In this document: positions 33,541 to 42,599 of the stretch, one piece after another | How positions within the stretch are numbered: the stretch's first letter is position 1 | How the letters are laid out: every line of letters begins with the position of its first letter | Assembly: GCA_027698105.1 (NCBI GenBank) | Contig: JAQERH010000003.1 | Span: 1 to 64,000 of the forward strand | Length of the DNA stretch: 64,000 nt | DNA from: Lachnospiraceae bacterium AM93-12TA | GTDB taxonomy: Bacteria; Bacillota; Clostridia; Lachnospirales; Lachnospiraceae | Direction of reading: 5' to 3' | The notes under the pieces: model-generated | What the model was told of the DNA's origin: nothing | The model's input: only the letters and a program-made list of their open reading frames with translations | Databases searched by the model: none | Made by a program: the position numbers and the translations under genes

Positions 33541-33775
33541 GAATGTGAGGAACTGGGGAGCACAATCCTCAGCAAGAATCCTACGTCCGGAAAATATCAT
33601 ATTGCTAAAATAGCGATATGGTATTACCGGGGTGGATCTTGCTCTAATGTGTACAGTAACCTCGGCATAAATAGAAAGAATGGGTTTGGGGAATCCCCAG
33701 CAAGATAAAAACCTGATGAAAGAACATTTGTCGGAAAGACAATATTGTTAAACACAGGTGGATCTTGCTCTGGGG
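33541..33775. repeat. two related imperfect hairpins with AGCAAGA/TCTTGCT arms
   Basis: Unit 1: AGCAAGAATCC (33571-33581) and GGATCTTGCT (33634-33643) enclose CCGG and a helix of AATATCATATTGCT against AGCGATATGGTATT with two G-U pairs and loop TAAAAT. Unit 2: AGCAAGAT (33699-33706) and GGATCTTGCT (33760-33769) with GTCGGAAAGACAATATTGTT between. Both units share GGTGGATCTTGCTCT on the right and a GGGG/CCCC-type lead on the left. The G-U pairing hints at selection on RNA. The region 33298-34394 has no intact gene except the mob remnant. Confidence 0.5.
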
Positions 33776-33988
33776 TAAGAAAGAAGTATCTTTATATTAT
33801 CAAAATGATATTTGGAGTTTATGTTGTTGGAAAGTCGTAAGCAGGAAGATAACTTCAAGTTGTTGGTGCAAATATAATGAATAGAAGTGTCCAGTACATT
33901 TTTGGTGATGGGTATTTTGGTGGAATCCATTTTTATTTATTTTGAATAATAAAATTTTGAATCTGCAGCCGATTCTGCCTGCCGGACA

Positions 33989-34075
33989 ATGTTTTTAGAT
34001 ATCTGTAAACGTCACGGACTGGAACTTGATGAAGAACTATCGTATGATGGAAGAAAGTATTTGGAAACACGATAG
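33989..34075 (+). pseudogene. mobilisation/plasmid recombination enzyme remnant
   Basis: A 28-codon open stretch reading MFLDICKRHGLELDEELSYD then GRKYLETR before a stop. The ICxxHGLxxD...GGRxYLE pattern recalls the region after the catalytic core of MobV/Pre-type relaxases. Nothing else of the protein is present upstream. The assignment rests on one short motif. Confidence 0.35.
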
Positions 34076-34394
34076 AAGCAAACACTGTACTTATCGTCTT
34101 GTCTGGCAGGGAAGATTATTAGGCATTAACCAGAGAGATATCGGCAGAGAAAACAGAAGTGATAGACAATGATATTTGTTAGATATGCTTCTTGTCGTTG
34201 GCTGTATCATATTAAAACGCTTTTTACGTTAAAAAAGTGCTGTGATCACAAGGCTTTTTGCAAGCAAAAATAAAAAGGCTATATATAGGTAGCCTGTGAA
34301 ACTGGAAGTGCCATTTTGGGCCTGATTTAAAGAATAATGTTCTGACAGAGACCAATGGAATGACTCTCTGCTGGGGCTCCAAAAGAAAGGAAAA

Positions 34395-34568
34395 ATGATT
34401 ATGGAAAAAATGATGAATACAAAAACAGAGGGTAACACATTTACAAAGAAAATCGGGCAGACAGTCTATGTTGTCCGTTATCATTTCAATGAAAATGCAA
34501 AGGAAACAATGCAGGAGAAGATTAACCGGATGCTGGTTACAGAAGCAAGTCGACAGGCAGTATATTAA
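34395..34568 (+). CDS. TnpW-like transposon protein
   Basis: A 57-residue ORF: ATG at 34395 (RBS AAGAAAGG), stop TAA at 34566-34568. The translation contains NTFTKKIGQTVYVVRYHFNE then AKETMQEKINRML, the pattern of TnpW-family proteins that travel with TnpV in Clostridial Tn4451-like and ICE-borne transposons. Function is unknown. It marks the start of a transposon-type block that ends with TnpV at 42600. Confidence 0.7.
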   Translation: MIMEKMMNTKTEGNTFTKKIGQTVYVVRYHFNENAKETMQEKINRMLVTEASRQAVY

Positions 34569-34644
34569 AATTAGGTGGATGTAATTGAAGAAAAAATATG
34601 ATATCATGTGAGTAACAAATCGGTATTTATAAAGGAGAATATTG

Positions 34645-35247
34645 ATGAAACTATTTTTATGTTCGCACTTTTCAAGTGTAGGAAGTCTGATAAAAGAAGA
34701 AATTGAAAATAAGAAAGTCGCATTTATTCCAACAGCTTCGTTGCGTGAAGGCTACACCGGTTATGTCGGCTCGGCTCGAAAATTATTCAAAAAGTTGGGA
34801 GCAATCGTAACTGAAATTGATATTTCAACGGAGGCTTATTCAACGATACAGTCTGTTTTTGAAGATGCAGATGTGATATATTTTACCGGCGGAAATTCTT
34901 TCTTTCTTATGGACCAACTCCGTAAAACAAGAACTGATGGGTTGCTGAAAAAGGAATTGGTAAATGGAAAATTGATGATCGGTGAGTCGGCAGGCGCAAT
35001 TATATGCGCTCCAAGCATCCAATATATCGAGCAAATGGATGAAAAGCCGGAGGACTACTCACAAGAAGATGATGCAGGGCTTGATTTGATTGATTTCTAT
35101 GTTCTTCCGCATTATCTTACAGCACCATTTAAGAAAGTTACCGAGAAAATAATGACTGAGTTTTCGGATTTGAATCTATGCCCTATTAACAACCATCAGG
35201 GAATTGTAATTGATGGTGAAGGTTCAAGGGTTATTTGCAAAGACTAA
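34645..35247 (+). CDS. peptidase S51 family (dipeptidase E-like)
   Basis: A 200-residue class-I glutamine-amidotransferase-fold serine peptidase. The nucleophile elbow is MIGESAGAIICAPS (about residues 112-125, Ser of GESAG). YFTGGNSFFLMDQL lies at about 73-86. The His is in VLPHYLTAPF or INNHQGIVID. S51 enzymes cut Asp-Xaa dipeptides or cyanophycin-like products; proteins of this subset are frequent cargo of Firmicutes transposons. The ATG at 34645 follows AAAGGAG; a TTG one codon earlier is possible. Confidence 0.88.
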   Translation: MKLFLCSHFSSVGSLIKEEIENKKVAFIPTASLREGYTGYVGSARKLFKKLGAIVTEIDISTEAYSTIQSVFEDADVIYFTGGNSFFLMDQLRKTRTDGLLKKELVNGKLMIGESAGAIICAPSIQYIEQMDEKPEDYSQEDDAGLDLIDFYVLPHYLTAPFKKVTEKIMTEFSDLNLCPINNHQGIVIDGEGSRVICKD

Positions 35248-35305
35248 TTTGAAAAATCCTTTTTTTGAAACTGGAAAATCGGAATTTGTGAAATCCACAT
35301 ATTTT

Positions 35306-35342
35306 AAGAAGGAGCCTTCGCTTATGCGAAAGCTCCTTCTTT
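35306..35342. terminator. bidirectional terminator between S51 and flavin reductase genes
   Basis: AAGAAGGAGC-CTTCGC pairs with GCGAAA-GCTCCTTCTT around TTAT; it serves the convergent genes ending at 35247 and 35350. Confidence 0.75.
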
Positions 35343-35349
35343 GCACACC

Positions 35350-35916
35350 TTACTTTTTCAGCTTCAAGCCGTCGCGGAACGCTTCACCCACGCGCTCGGT
35401 GACCTTGTAATAGCCATGGGTGTAGGGGTCAAAGGCGATGGCATTGACTTTAGACATATCAATTTTTCCGTCCACCATAACGCTCTCATCGGCAGTGACA
35501 TTGACTACCTTACCGATGACGCCGCAGCCATACTCATTGTTCTGATACTCGATGAACTTGCACTCCAGACAAATCGGGAACTCGTTGATGACCGGCGCAT
35601 CGACGGCTTCGGCTTTGCTTGCGGTCAGACCGCTGCGGGCAAATTTGTCGCCTACTTTATTGCCGGACTCCACGCCGAAATAATCCGCCTCGACCATGTG
35701 GGCGGCATCGGCAATGCTGACGGTAAATGCGCCCCGTGCCTTGATGTTCTGCACAGTTTTGTGGGTCTCGGTGAGGTTCAGTGCAACGGTGTCCCGTTCC
35801 TGCATGGTGCCCCATGCGGCGTTCATGACATTCACACTGCCGTCCTCGTTGTAAGTTGCAACCATCAGAACCGGCATGGGGAAAATGCCTTCGGTAATTT
35901 TCAATTTTGTTCTCAT
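35350..35916 (-). CDS. flavin reductase / flavoredoxin family protein
   Basis: A 188-residue FMN-binding split-barrel protein. MPVLMVATYNEDGSVNVMNA (about residues 14-33) with AWGTMQERDTVALNL and the GAFTVSIADAAH block (about 63-74) form the FMN site of the flavin reductase-like family. Likely role is NAD(P)H-flavin reduction or use of reduced FMN in redox defence. It is divergent from the HxlR regulator, the usual partner for redox-responsive pairs. Both are GC-richer than the surrounding island, indicating a separate origin. Confidence 0.88.
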   Translation of the reverse strand: MRTKLKITEGIFPMPVLMVATYNEDGSVNVMNAAWGTMQERDTVALNLTETHKTVQNIKARGAFTVSIADAAHMVEADYFGVESGNKVGDKFARSGLTASKAEAVDAPVINEFPICLECKFIEYQNNEYGCGVIGKVVNVTADESVMVDGKIDMSKVNAIAFDPYTHGYYKVTERVGEAFRDGLKLKK

Positions 35917-36035
35917 GATAACTCCTCCTTGTGATCATATTGACAGGACTGTTCATCCTGCTTATAATTATACGAAGGAAAATCAGAAATTCAAGTACTG
36001 GTAATTATGACAGGTACTATCTTTGGAGAAAGCAA

Positions 36036-36374
36036 ATGATAAAGAACTATATTGAGAACGCCAATTTTGAGGACACCGGCTTTGCCTACACGCTGTCGCT
36101 GATCTCAGGCAAGCACAAGATGGTCATTCTCTATTGTCTGATGGAGTTTGAAACCGTGCGGTTCAATGAGCTGAAACGGTATCTGAAAACCATTTCCGAC
36201 AAGACCCTCAGCATGAATCTCAAGGAGCTGGAAGCAGACAAACTGATCGTCCGCACCGAGTATCCGCAGATTCCGCCGAAGGTGGAATATACGCTTTCGG
36301 AACGAGGAAAATCGCTGATGACTGTGCTGGATCAGCTCTGTGTCTGGGGCGAGGAGAATCGACTGACAGAGTGA
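36036..36374 (+). CDS. HxlR-family transcriptional regulator
   Basis: A 112-residue winged helix protein: GFAYTLSLISGKHKMVILYC, LMEFETVRFNELKRYLKTIS, DKTLSMNLKELEADKLIVRT, then YTLSERGKSL. The frame is open from 35931, but GGAG lies 9 nt before the ATG at 36036, and homology begins there. No Cys lies at the usual HxlR sensing position near the N terminus; one occurs in the first helix region (YC). The divergent gap holds AGTACTGG...CAGGTACT, a likely operator at about 35994-36018. Confidence 0.88.
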   Translation: MIKNYIENANFEDTGFAYTLSLISGKHKMVILYCLMEFETVRFNELKRYLKTISDKTLSMNLKELEADKLIVRTEYPQIPPKVEYTLSERGKSLMTVLDQLCVWGEENRLTE

Positions 36375-36419
36375 CAACTTCCAGTTTGTAGAATTCAAAA
36401 ATTTAATATGAAATGTGAG

Positions 36420-36457
36420 ATAGAGCGTATGGAAATAATCTATACGTTCTATTTTTT
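36420..36457 (+). terminator. terminator of the HxlR gene
   Basis: ATAGAGCGTAT pairs with ATACGTTCTAT (one G-U) around GGAAATAATCT, followed by seven T. The stretch 36458-36751 shows no gene and no clear structure. Confidence 0.75.
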
Positions 36458-36751
36458 TGCCTTTTTTGAAAAAGTGATTAAAAAACTATTGACATTTTGT
36501 TACTGGTAGAAGCAGATGGTTATAAAAAGCTTTTGGTAACTATGAGTGCAAAAACAGATAGCTGCGAAAATTTATTATGAGCTAATAGCAAAATTTGATA
36601 TTTTGTGATATTGAGGGTATGGGGAATCGTAATCTCCATTAAGTACGTCAGAGAATTATAATCCAGAAATGGGATTTTGAGTTACTCTAGGCGATACTTG
36701 CTTTAGAAAATGATTAGCCATAATGAGTTGGGACGTGGGAGGAGGAAGTGT

Positions 36752-36786
36752 AAAAAAAAGAGAGAGCCATAAGTAACTCTCTCTGT
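36752..36786 (-). terminator. terminator of the 36802 regulator
   Basis: On the minus strand AGAGAGAGTTACTTATGG closes with CTCTCTCT and runs into TTTTTTT. Confidence 0.7.
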
Positions 36787-36801
36787 GATAAAATCAAAAA
36801 G

Positions 36802-37599
36802 TTATAGTATCAGTGGTTCGGTAAGATTACAAAAATCCTTAACAGGAATATTTTCTTTAAGTGGTAAAGCTGTCTCTAAAAAGGTTTCGTCTGCAAATCT
36901 TTCGAGTTCAGAATCAAAATGTATAATTGAAGCATTTGTATTTAATTGATATGGCGGAATTGTAACAAAATAATCATAATCTTCGTAAGAAGGAGTGGCG
37001 CAAGAAACTTTGATTTTTCCGCCTAATTTCAATTTTGCAAATTCTCCATAAATGGCAGTTAAGGCTTTTTTTCTTTCTTCATCAGAAGTAATTCTATCTA
37101 CATATCTAATATACCAATAATCTATATTTCCCTCTTTTAATTCAATTAAATAATCGTATGATCTGGGTGTTCCGGATTTTATTGTCCATTCAACTTTATG
37201 CAGACTTGTCATCATGGAAAGTCCACGCATTAAGGTAGAAAAAAATTTTTCATGCACCTGAACAGTAGAGAGATCCAGAGAAAATCCATTGTCTGCAATT
37301 ATCTTTTTCCGTTCCCGTATTTTCTTAGAAGAATATCCCGTTGCATCATATAATTCTTGGATAAGTTCTGGATCATCAATGGCTTTTGCAATTTTATCAA
37401 TAGTGCTTTTATATGGTCTTCCAGATCGGGCACCGTTGAGCATTCGTGAAATGGTTGCATTATTTAAGCCTGTTTGTTCAGATAATTCTTTTTGTGTTTT
37501 TTTCTGTAAAATGATTTGAAGTATATTGATGAATCTTTCCTGATCGTAAACGCTGTCAGGATTTATTAGTGTGCCTGAATTTGATATAAATTCGTTCAT
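36802..37599 (-). CDS. HTH regulator divergent from the recombinase trio
   Basis: A 265-residue protein. Residues 25-75 form a Cro/CI helix-turn-helix (KKTQKELSEQTGLNNATISR then MLNGARSGRPYKSTI). The 190-residue C-terminal domain (TLMRGLSMMTSLHKVEWTIK and PRSYDYLIELKEGNIDYWYI) is not one I can name. Some readers may compare it with peptidase-like or ligand domains of ICE repressors. It faces the trio across 240 bp full of repeated GTCAAAGAARTCAAA sites, so it is probably their repressor. Confidence 0.7.
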   Translation of the reverse strand: MNEFISNSGTLINPDSVYDQERFINILQIILQKKTQKELSEQTGLNNATISRMLNGARSGRPYKSTIDKIAKAIDDPELIQELYDATGYSSKKIRERKKIIADNGFSLDLSTVQVHEKFFSTLMRGLSMMTSLHKVEWTIKSGTPRSYDYLIELKEGNIDYWYIRYVDRITSDEERKKALTAIYGEFAKLKLGGKIKVSCATPSYEDYDYFVTIPPYQLNTNASIIHFDSELERFADETFLETALPLKENIPVKDFCNLTEPLIL

Positions 37600-37612
37600 G
37601 CAAATCTCCTCT

Positions 37613-37820
37613 TGACTTCTTTGACTTTATATAAATTGACTTCTTGTATTTTATCTTATCAATTATATCCCTAAAAATCAATTTAAAACATAAAGAAATC
37701 AAAAAATGCTTTATTGATATTCTTGTAAAAGTCAAAGAAATCAAAAACGTAATTGACATTTTGACTTCTTTGTGTATAATGTAGAATTAAGAAGTCAAAG
37801 AAGTCAAACAAATCAAAACG
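37613..37820. promoter_or_regulatory. promoter and iterated operators of the recombinase trio
   Basis: TTGACA (37753-37758), a 16-bp spacer and TATAAT (37775-37780) form a consensus promoter reading right. Copies of a motif near GTCAAAGAARTCAAA occur at about 37613-37625 (inverted), 37640-37650 (inverted), 37694-37707, 37729-37746, 37761-37772 (inverted) and 37792-37819. One copy overlaps the promoter and one is downstream of it. This is a multi-site repression region, likely bound by the 36802 protein. Confidence 0.7.
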
Positions 37821-37840
37821 AAAGGAAGGAGGGCTGTGGA

Positions 37841-38944
37841 TTGAAATATAGGGTTGTTTCGATTTTGAAAGATAATAGACCACGTTTTTTGATTATTTCT
37901 GATATTGAAGAAATTGAAATTCTTCCATCAAAGTATTTGAAGCATCTGGATCAGATTAATGCTTCTCCGAATACTGTAAAATCCGCAGCCTTCGCACTTT
38001 CATATTATTACAATTATCTGCAGGAGCAAACGATAGGATTGGATGAGATTACATTGCTATCCTATTCAGAGCAGAATAAACATTTTATTGATTTCTTGTA
38101 TTGGGTTAAGAGTGGAAAGCATACTGAGCATAATACACAAACGAGCAATAAGACCTGCAATATGTATCTTGGTGCAGTTTTCAGATACTACCAGTTTTTG
38201 GCACTGGAAGATGTTTTGCCAATGCTTAAAGTCTTACGAGTAAAAAAAGTATCGTATTTTGACAGTATGGGAGTAAATCATCAAAATGCAGTGAATTCGT
38301 TTAAAGGTTTCTTCAAAGAAGAAGAACCTAATCTGGAAGAAATAACATCCGAAGAAATACAGGAGCTGATAAATGCCTGTACGAATGATAGAGATCGATT
38401 GCTGATAGCAATGATGGCAGAAACCGGTCTTAGATTAGGGGAAATTTTGGGAATCCATTATACCGAAGATATTGATTTTGAAAGAAGGACGGTTCGGGTA
38501 AGGTATCGTGAATCCAATACCAACTTGGCAAGAGCAAAAAATGCAGAATATAGAATGGCTTTGTTAAGTAATACAACTTTTGAGTTCTTGGTTAAGTACA
38601 TTTCTGATAATCGAAAAAGTCTGATGAACTCGGAGTATCTATTTACAAAATTGACTGGAAAAAACAAAGGAGAGCCATTAGATGCGGATTCTGTGTATAG
38701 CATGTTGAAAAGACTATCCAAAAAAACGGATATCAATTCCCATCCGCATCAGCTCCGACACTATTTTGCGGAGGAAAGAAGAAAAGAAGGATGGGATTTG
38801 AATGACATTCGTTTTGCCCTGGGGCATAAGAAAGTTGAAACTACCATTAAATACTTGGGTGAAAATAATGAACGATTGATAGAAGCAACAGATCAATACT
38901 ACTCAAATAATGAAGATTTATACCAAATTGCAGATTTTCTGTAA
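37841..38944 (+). CDS. tyrosine recombinase, Tn554 TnpA-like
   Basis: A 367-residue recombinase starting at TTG 37841 behind AAGGAAGGAGGG. The catalytic set is present: Arg in TGLRLGEILGIH, HPHQLRHYFAEE, GHKKVETTIKYL. The N-terminal SAM-like domain has SPNTVKSAAFALSYYYNYLQ. In Tn554-type elements TnpA acts with TnpB and TnpC in site-specific integration without terminal repeats. First gene of an operon of four or five genes; its stop is 18 nt before the next start. Confidence 0.9.
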   Translation: MKYRVVSILKDNRPRFLIISDIEEIEILPSKYLKHLDQINASPNTVKSAAFALSYYYNYLQEQTIGLDEITLLSYSEQNKHFIDFLYWVKSGKHTEHNTQTSNKTCNMYLGAVFRYYQFLALEDVLPMLKVLRVKKVSYFDSMGVNHQNAVNSFKGFFKEEEPNLEEITSEEIQELINACTNDRDRLLIAMMAETGLRLGEILGIHYTEDIDFERRTVRVRYRESNTNLARAKNAEYRMALLSNTTFEFLVKYISDNRKSLMNSEYLFTKLTGKNKGEPLDADSVYSMLKRLSKKTDINSHPHQLRHYFAEERRKEGWDLNDIRFALGHKKVETTIKYLGENNERLIEATDQYYSNNEDLYQIADFL

Positions 38945-38962
38945 AAGGAAGGAGGGATTACC

Positions 38963-40693
38963 TTGGCAGTATTAAAAATTGTTCCGAAGTTATATCAGGA
39001 AAAAATATCTGAGAAATTAAAGGAAGAAATATCTTTAGTTACGAATGGAGAAGCAAAATACTATAACCGGTTATATAAATTTTTTCAGTATACAGATATA
39101 CAGTGTACTGCAGATATTAACTATGAAACGAGAAAAATGTATATGGAGTCTCTTGAAAAAGAGGATATTTCAGAAAAATATAAAGTGGAATTAATGAGCT
39201 TATTTGATCGTTTAAAAATAGAAAATATGCCGGATGTCTATTCACAAGGAAATCCTTTCTCTGTAGAACAGGAGTTTTTTAAGCAAGACAAATTGTTTTT
39301 GCTGTATGTCCCCAATAAGAAGAAAGCACAATCTTTCCGTCAGGTGGTCGATAAGAATGATTTGTTATGGGACTTAACGAGGATACATTCATCACAGTTG
39401 GTGCGACAGACAAAAATATTGCTGTGTGAAATTCTGAATATGGATAAGGTACAAAGACATCGAAGATATTTTTTAGAACCATTAAAAGCACTTGTACGGT
39501 TTTGCGATAAGTACGGAATAGATGATATTGAAGAAATGGAACAGGCAGATGAAAACAGATTTTATCTGTATTTAAACAAGGAGTCAGAAATTATAAAAAA
39601 ACAGGCTTCTAAGATTGTTGAGTTTGCGAGAAGAACGTTATTTCTAACAGATTCAGAGATAAATTGGCAAGCATGTATCTGGTATATGGATAGGTTTCAG
39701 TTTGATAAATCAAGAATCAATGCCAGTTCACCTGTTAAAAGCCTTTCATTTATTAATATTTACGAAAAAGAAAATCGTTGGTATTTACAATTATACGCAA
39801 AATATTTAGTTGGGATATCTGATCTGTCTTTATCAAATATCCGAAATACAATAAGTTTTATTTCACAATTTTTAAAATATCTGGATGGACAGAGTAAGAA
39901 AGTAACTGAACTGGAGATACAAGATATAGCGGATTATGTATCTATTTTGGATGTGTCCGATATTAAATATTCCACGTTTAACCGATATATAACTCATATA
40001 CATACATTTCTACAGTTTTTGAAAATGAAAAATATTGAAGTGTTGAAGTTTTATCCGGAACGATTTTTTAAAAAAGGTTTTCCAGAACACAACGAAAGAA
40101 GTGTTCCAGAAAAAACAATTGCTCATCTGATTAAGGAGTTGCCGGCATTCCCAGAGCATTTACAGTTGATGTATTTGATTTTGTTTTGCACAGGAATTAG
40201 GAAAAGCGAGGTTTGTACAATAAAATCGGGAGCCTTTTATTCACAAGGCAATGAGAATTGGATGCGCATATATCAAAGCAAAATGCGGAGGGAAAAAGTC
40301 ATTCCTGTTCCGAGTTTATTGGTTGGACTGGTGAACGATTATGAAAAAAAGTACGGAATAAAAAATGGGGAGTATTTATTCAAAAATAAAAAAGGTGGTG
40401 CATTTAATGGACAGACATTTTCAAATCAGATGATTCGGGAGTGTAAGGCTCGTGGGATTGCCTGTGGAGATTATATCTTTAGAGCACACGATTACAGACA
40501 TAACCTTGCAACTTCAATGTACGGAAATGGAGTTTCTATACAAGGGGTACGAGATTATCTGGGACATTCAAGTGAGAATATGACAAAACAGTACATTGAT
40601 TTCATGCCGGAACGTATTGTATCGGCTGAAGATAAATATTTTTCAAGAAATCAGTCATTTAAATTGAAAGGAGTAGAAGATGATGAAAGGTAA
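38963..40693 (+). CDS. tyrosine recombinase, Tn554 TnpB-like
   Basis: A 576-residue recombinase, TTG start at 38963 behind AAGGAAGGAGGG. The long N-terminal half (about 370 residues) is typical of TnpB. The C-terminal catalytic domain keeps CTGIRKSEVCTIK, RAHDYRHNLATSM and LGHSSENMTKQYIDF. All catalytic residues look intact. It overlaps the third recombinase by 14 nt. Confidence 0.9.
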   Translation: MAVLKIVPKLYQEKISEKLKEEISLVTNGEAKYYNRLYKFFQYTDIQCTADINYETRKMYMESLEKEDISEKYKVELMSLFDRLKIENMPDVYSQGNPFSVEQEFFKQDKLFLLYVPNKKKAQSFRQVVDKNDLLWDLTRIHSSQLVRQTKILLCEILNMDKVQRHRRYFLEPLKALVRFCDKYGIDDIEEMEQADENRFYLYLNKESEIIKKQASKIVEFARRTLFLTDSEINWQACIWYMDRFQFDKSRINASSPVKSLSFINIYEKENRWYLQLYAKYLVGISDLSLSNIRNTISFISQFLKYLDGQSKKVTELEIQDIADYVSILDVSDIKYSTFNRYITHIHTFLQFLKMKNIEVLKFYPERFFKKGFPEHNERSVPEKTIAHLIKELPAFPEHLQLMYLILFCTGIRKSEVCTIKSGAFYSQGNENWMRIYQSKMRREKVIPVPSLLVGLVNDYEKKYGIKNGEYLFKNKKGGAFNGQTFSNQMIRECKARGIACGDYIFRAHDYRHNLATSMYGNGVSIQGVRDYLGHSSENMTKQYIDFMPERIVSAEDKYFSRNQSFKLKGVEDDER

Positions 40694-42188
40694 TATTAAT
40701 TTGATTTCTTATGACTGTTATCAACAAGCTACAGAAAAACAGTTGGCTGGGCTGAAATGGAAGGAAAACAGGGTGTACTACATATCAGAGATTCGTAATG
40801 AAAAGATACAGGATGAGATTTATGGGTATATCGATGATAGATGCAGACGTTTATCATTATCAACAGCCGTAAATGATATTTACAGATTTGATCTGTTGAA
40901 AGAATTTCTGAATGAGAAGTGTACAAGCTGTAGCAGCATTACTGATAAAAAATGGGAAGAACTGGAGAGAAGCTATAAAGCATTTTTATATAAAAAAGGA
41001 TTGGCGCTGTACGTTAGAAGAAATAGACCGGATAGGCGGAATGTTGAGCAACAAAATAGCGCTCAGGTTTCTTTTCTGAAAATGTATTATGAGTATGTTG
41101 TGAAGTGTAAAACAGCAGATATTCCAGAAAATGAAAAAGATGTATGGGATATGAGAAAGCTGGATATTGTGCCAAGGAGTAATCCGATTCGTGGAAGATA
41201 TAGATTAGATTTTCGTGAGATTAGGCAGAGAGAATTTAAAGAGATAATAAAGAGAATATTGTATAGCCACTGCCAGACAAAAGCAATGGGTAGTATAAAA
41301 GGCGAATTGTGTGGATTCCGTCGGTTTGCTAGATTTATGTATGATCGGTTTCCAGAAGTAAAGCATTTTACAGAAATTAGCAGGGATATGATAGAAGATT
41401 ATCTGGTTTATATAAAAACGGATACCGGTCTTACATCAGTCAGTTACACAACAGAACTGTCGGTTTTGGATAATCTGCTGGATGAAATTGGGCGGGAACT
41501 GGAAATAGAAAATTTATGCAATCTTTTTCTGTCCAGTGATTGCAGAGCATATGACAACGCTTTGCCAGAAGCGTATTCAGATGCAGAAATCAGGAGATTT
41601 AATAGTGCATTAACAAAATTAAAGCCCCAGTTAGGAAGATGTCTAATAATACATCAGATGCTCGGTACAAGAATAGAGGATACGTTGACTTTGCGAAGGG
41701 ATTGCTTATCTGAGAAATCTGGGCATTATTTTATAACTATTCTCCAGCATAAAACAAGGAAATACAAAAGACCAGTCAGCGATCAGCTGGCAGAAGTGAT
41801 TAGAAAAGCAATAGAAGTTTCAGAAAAGGACCATCCAGATTCAGAATATATTTTTCTGCAAGATAATGGGAAATTATATACAGATTCAATGCTGAAATAT
41901 CATGTAAATATCATGATTTATGAAAATGATATCAGGGATGATAATGGAAATTATTTTGAGTTTCGTACACATCGTTTTAGACACACTTTTGGAGTAAAAC
42001 TTACAGAAATGAAATTAGATGATGATAGCATTGCAAGGCTGTTGGGGCATAAGGATACACGAACCATACCACATTATCGGCGGTTAAGAAACGAAGCATT
42101 AGCGGAGGATACAAAGGCTGTACGAGATGAAATGAATGAATTATTAGCACAATACAGGAGGGAAAAGGAAAATGCAGAAACACGATAA
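40680..42188 (+). CDS. third tyrosine recombinase of the trio
   Basis: A 502-residue recombinase with ATG at 40680 and a second ATG at 40683, preceded by GGAGTAGAAG. Catalytic elements: LGTRIEDTLTLRRD, FRTHRFRHTFGVKL, LGHKDTRTIPHYRRL. Tn554 itself has only two, so this resembles recombinase-in-trio (RIT) elements, yet it also carries a TnpC-like protein. The end overlaps the next gene by 17 nt, indicating coupling. Confidence 0.88.
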   Translation: MMKGNINLISYDCYQQATEKQLAGLKWKENRVYYISEIRNEKIQDEIYGYIDDRCRRLSLSTAVNDIYRFDLLKEFLNEKCTSCSSITDKKWEELERSYKAFLYKKGLALYVRRNRPDRRNVEQQNSAQVSFLKMYYEYVVKCKTADIPENEKDVWDMRKLDIVPRSNPIRGRYRLDFREIRQREFKEIIKRILYSHCQTKAMGSIKGELCGFRRFARFMYDRFPEVKHFTEISRDMIEDYLVYIKTDTGLTSVSYTTELSVLDNLLDEIGRELEIENLCNLFLSSDCRAYDNALPEAYSDAEIRRFNSALTKLKPQLGRCLIIHQMLGTRIEDTLTLRRDCLSEKSGHYFITILQHKTRKYKRPVSDQLAEVIRKAIEVSEKDHPDSEYIFLQDNGKLYTDSMLKYHVNIMIYENDIRDDNGNYFEFRTHRFRHTFGVKLTEMKLDDDSIARLLGHKDTRTIPHYRRLRNEALAEDTKAVRDEMNELLAQYRREKENAETR

Positions 42189-42579
42189 AATGGTAGCACT
42201 GGCAAAAGAAAAAAGTGCGGAAATGACGGAAACAGCAATAACAGCTATTGAAACAATGTATAGAAAAAATATAAAAATTTCAGTTGCTGAACTTACAAAA
42301 TTAACAGGACTTTCCAGAGGTTTTTTCTATAATAATCCGAATGTGAAACAGGTCATGATGGAATTGAAGGAAAAACAACAGGGAATGATATTGCGAAATC
42401 CTAAAAGCGATGCTATTGCAAAAGCACAGGAAGCACGGATTAAGAGTTTAGAACAGAAATTATCCGATAGTGTTCCGAAAAACGAATATGAGAATCTACA
42501 GAAAAAATATGAAGAATTACAAGTGAAATATAGTCAAATGAAAAAGGGAACACTGTTGAAGATGTACGACCAATTATAG
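42172..42579 (+). CDS. TnpC-like protein (DUF6262)
   Basis: A 135-residue protein resembling Tn554 TnpC. ISVAELTKLTGLSRGFFYNN (about residues 37-56) is a helix-turn-helix, and the second half is a coiled coil (ARIKSLEQKLSDSV, YENLQKKYEELQVKYSQ). TnpC sets the direction and efficiency of Tn554 transposition. It overlaps the third recombinase. Confidence 0.82.
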   Translation: MQKHDKMVALAKEKSAEMTETAITAIETMYRKNIKISVAELTKLTGLSRGFFYNNPNVKQVMMELKEKQQGMILRNPKSDAIAKAQEARIKSLEQKLSDSVPKNEYENLQKKYEELQVKYSQMKKGTLLKMYDQL

Positions 42580-42599
42580 GAAGAAAAGGAGAATATTTT

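Noticed and set aside
33526..33708. 60-residue ORF in the gene-free zone
   Set aside because: It runs through the hairpin repeats, has no ribosome site and no protein-like pattern.
35341..35934. 197-residue ORF on the plus strand
   Set aside because: It is antisense to the flavin reductase, whose motifs are plain; the GC-rich codons create the open frame.
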